This document shows positions 4,876 to 5,022 of a stretch of DNA of 5,022 bases, in pieces. Where the stretch lies: NCBI GenBank assembly GCA_019119745.1, contig DWWI01000157.1, forward strand, positions 1 through 5,022, in the 5' to 3' direction. A program made the position numbers and the translations under genes. The notes beneath the pieces were generated by a model, which was not told the DNA's origin, ran no database searches, and worked only from the letters and a program-made list of their open reading frames with translations. The first letter of the stretch is position 1. Each line of letters starts with the position of its first letter. This DNA comes from Candidatus Mediterraneibacter gallistercoris. GTDB taxonomy: Bacteria > Bacillota_A > Clostridia > Lachnospirales > Lachnospiraceae.

Positions 4876-5022
4876 TTATTTCTGCTTATTGATCCACTGC
4901 TGGAGTTTCTTGATGCAAGGAGACGGTCCGCTGAATACACCGTCCTGAGTGCATCCAAGCCACTTCTGAATTGCCTTGATCGTCTTCGGTCCGATGTGGC
5001 CGTCCTGCGTAGCTCCGACCTT
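4876..5022 (-). CDS. Phage-type cell-wall hydrolase (endolysin), C-terminal peptidoglycan-binding end; 5' end outside window
   Basis: Only the last 48 residues are present, ending in a double TAA. They contain two short related repeats, GATQDGHIGPKTIKAIQKWL and GCTQDGVFSGPSPCIKKLQQWI, with the D-G-x-[IF]-x-G-P signature of a PG_binding_1-like wall-binding module as found at the C-terminus of clostridial phage amidases and GH25 lysozymes. The catalytic domain lies beyond the window, so its type cannot be stated. It converges on the AP2 gene across a 15-bp gap containing the terminator hairpin. Being the last gene in its direction before the cassette and the element edge fits a prophage lysis gene at the end of the late operon. 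A host autolysin is the alternative. Confidence 0.75.
   Translation of the reverse strand, partial: KVGATQDGHIGPKTIKAIQKWLGCTQDGVFSGPSPCIKKLQQWINKQK

Noticed and set aside
1..5022. CRISPR array, tRNA or rRNA gene, insertion sequence
   Set aside because: No regularly spaced repeats, no tRNA-like or rRNA sequence, and no transposase or terminal inverted repeats were seen.

Overview
The window looks like a chromosomal segment of a spore-forming member of the Clostridia, most likely Lachnospiraceae, carrying one edge of a prophage or prophage-like element. The taxonomic call rests on protein style (CarA/CarB sequence, a SleC/SpoIID-type peptidoglycan-binding protein, small clostridial phage-type proteins), strong AGGAG-type ribosome binding sites and sigma-A-like promoters. 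It is an inference from recognition, not from a search.

Host side (1 to about 3129), all on the minus strand. Reading in the direction of transcription, there is first the 3' part of a SleC/SpoIID-like peptidoglycan-binding gene (2722-3129) that has lost its 5' end. Next comes a complete gene for a membrane-anchored transglutaminase-like protein (1351-2601). Then follows the carA-carB operon (1120 down to the window edge), which makes carbamoyl phosphate for arginine and pyrimidine synthesis. carAB has a clear promoter (1271-1299), a roughly 140-nt leader that can fold into several stems, and A+T-rich repeats resembling ArgR half-sites overlapping and upstream of the -35 box.

Element side (about 3130 to 5022). 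Homology to the SleC/SpoIID-like protein stops abruptly near 3100-3130. Beyond it lie an outward-facing promoter-like sequence with an inverted repeat, a strong hairpin terminator, and a plus-strand cassette of four genes (3302-4860). The cassette has its own promoter, whose 17-bp spacer is largely filled by an 18-bp perfect palindrome. Its genes encode an acidic 108-residue unknown protein, a Cys-rich XRE-family regulator, an 87-residue unknown protein, and an AP2-type DNA-binding protein with a second helix-turn-helix and a basic repetitive tail. A second terminator hairpin, with the same 5' arm as the first, closes the cassette. Converging on it from the minus strand is the C-terminal end of a phage-type cell-wall hydrolase (4876-5022).

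How it fits together: an endolysin pointing toward an element edge, followed by an independently transcribed block in the opposite orientation, is the usual place for prophage 'moron' genes. The cassette's layout (small acidic protein, HTH gene joined by TAATG overlap, palindromic operator inside the promoter) resembles anti-CRISPR/aca operons and other self-repressed anti-defence loci. The function of the small proteins cannot be read from sequence alone. The element appears to have integrated into, and so split, a probable spore-germination/cortex-lysis gene. Its other end, integrase and the 5' half of the host gene would lie outside the window.
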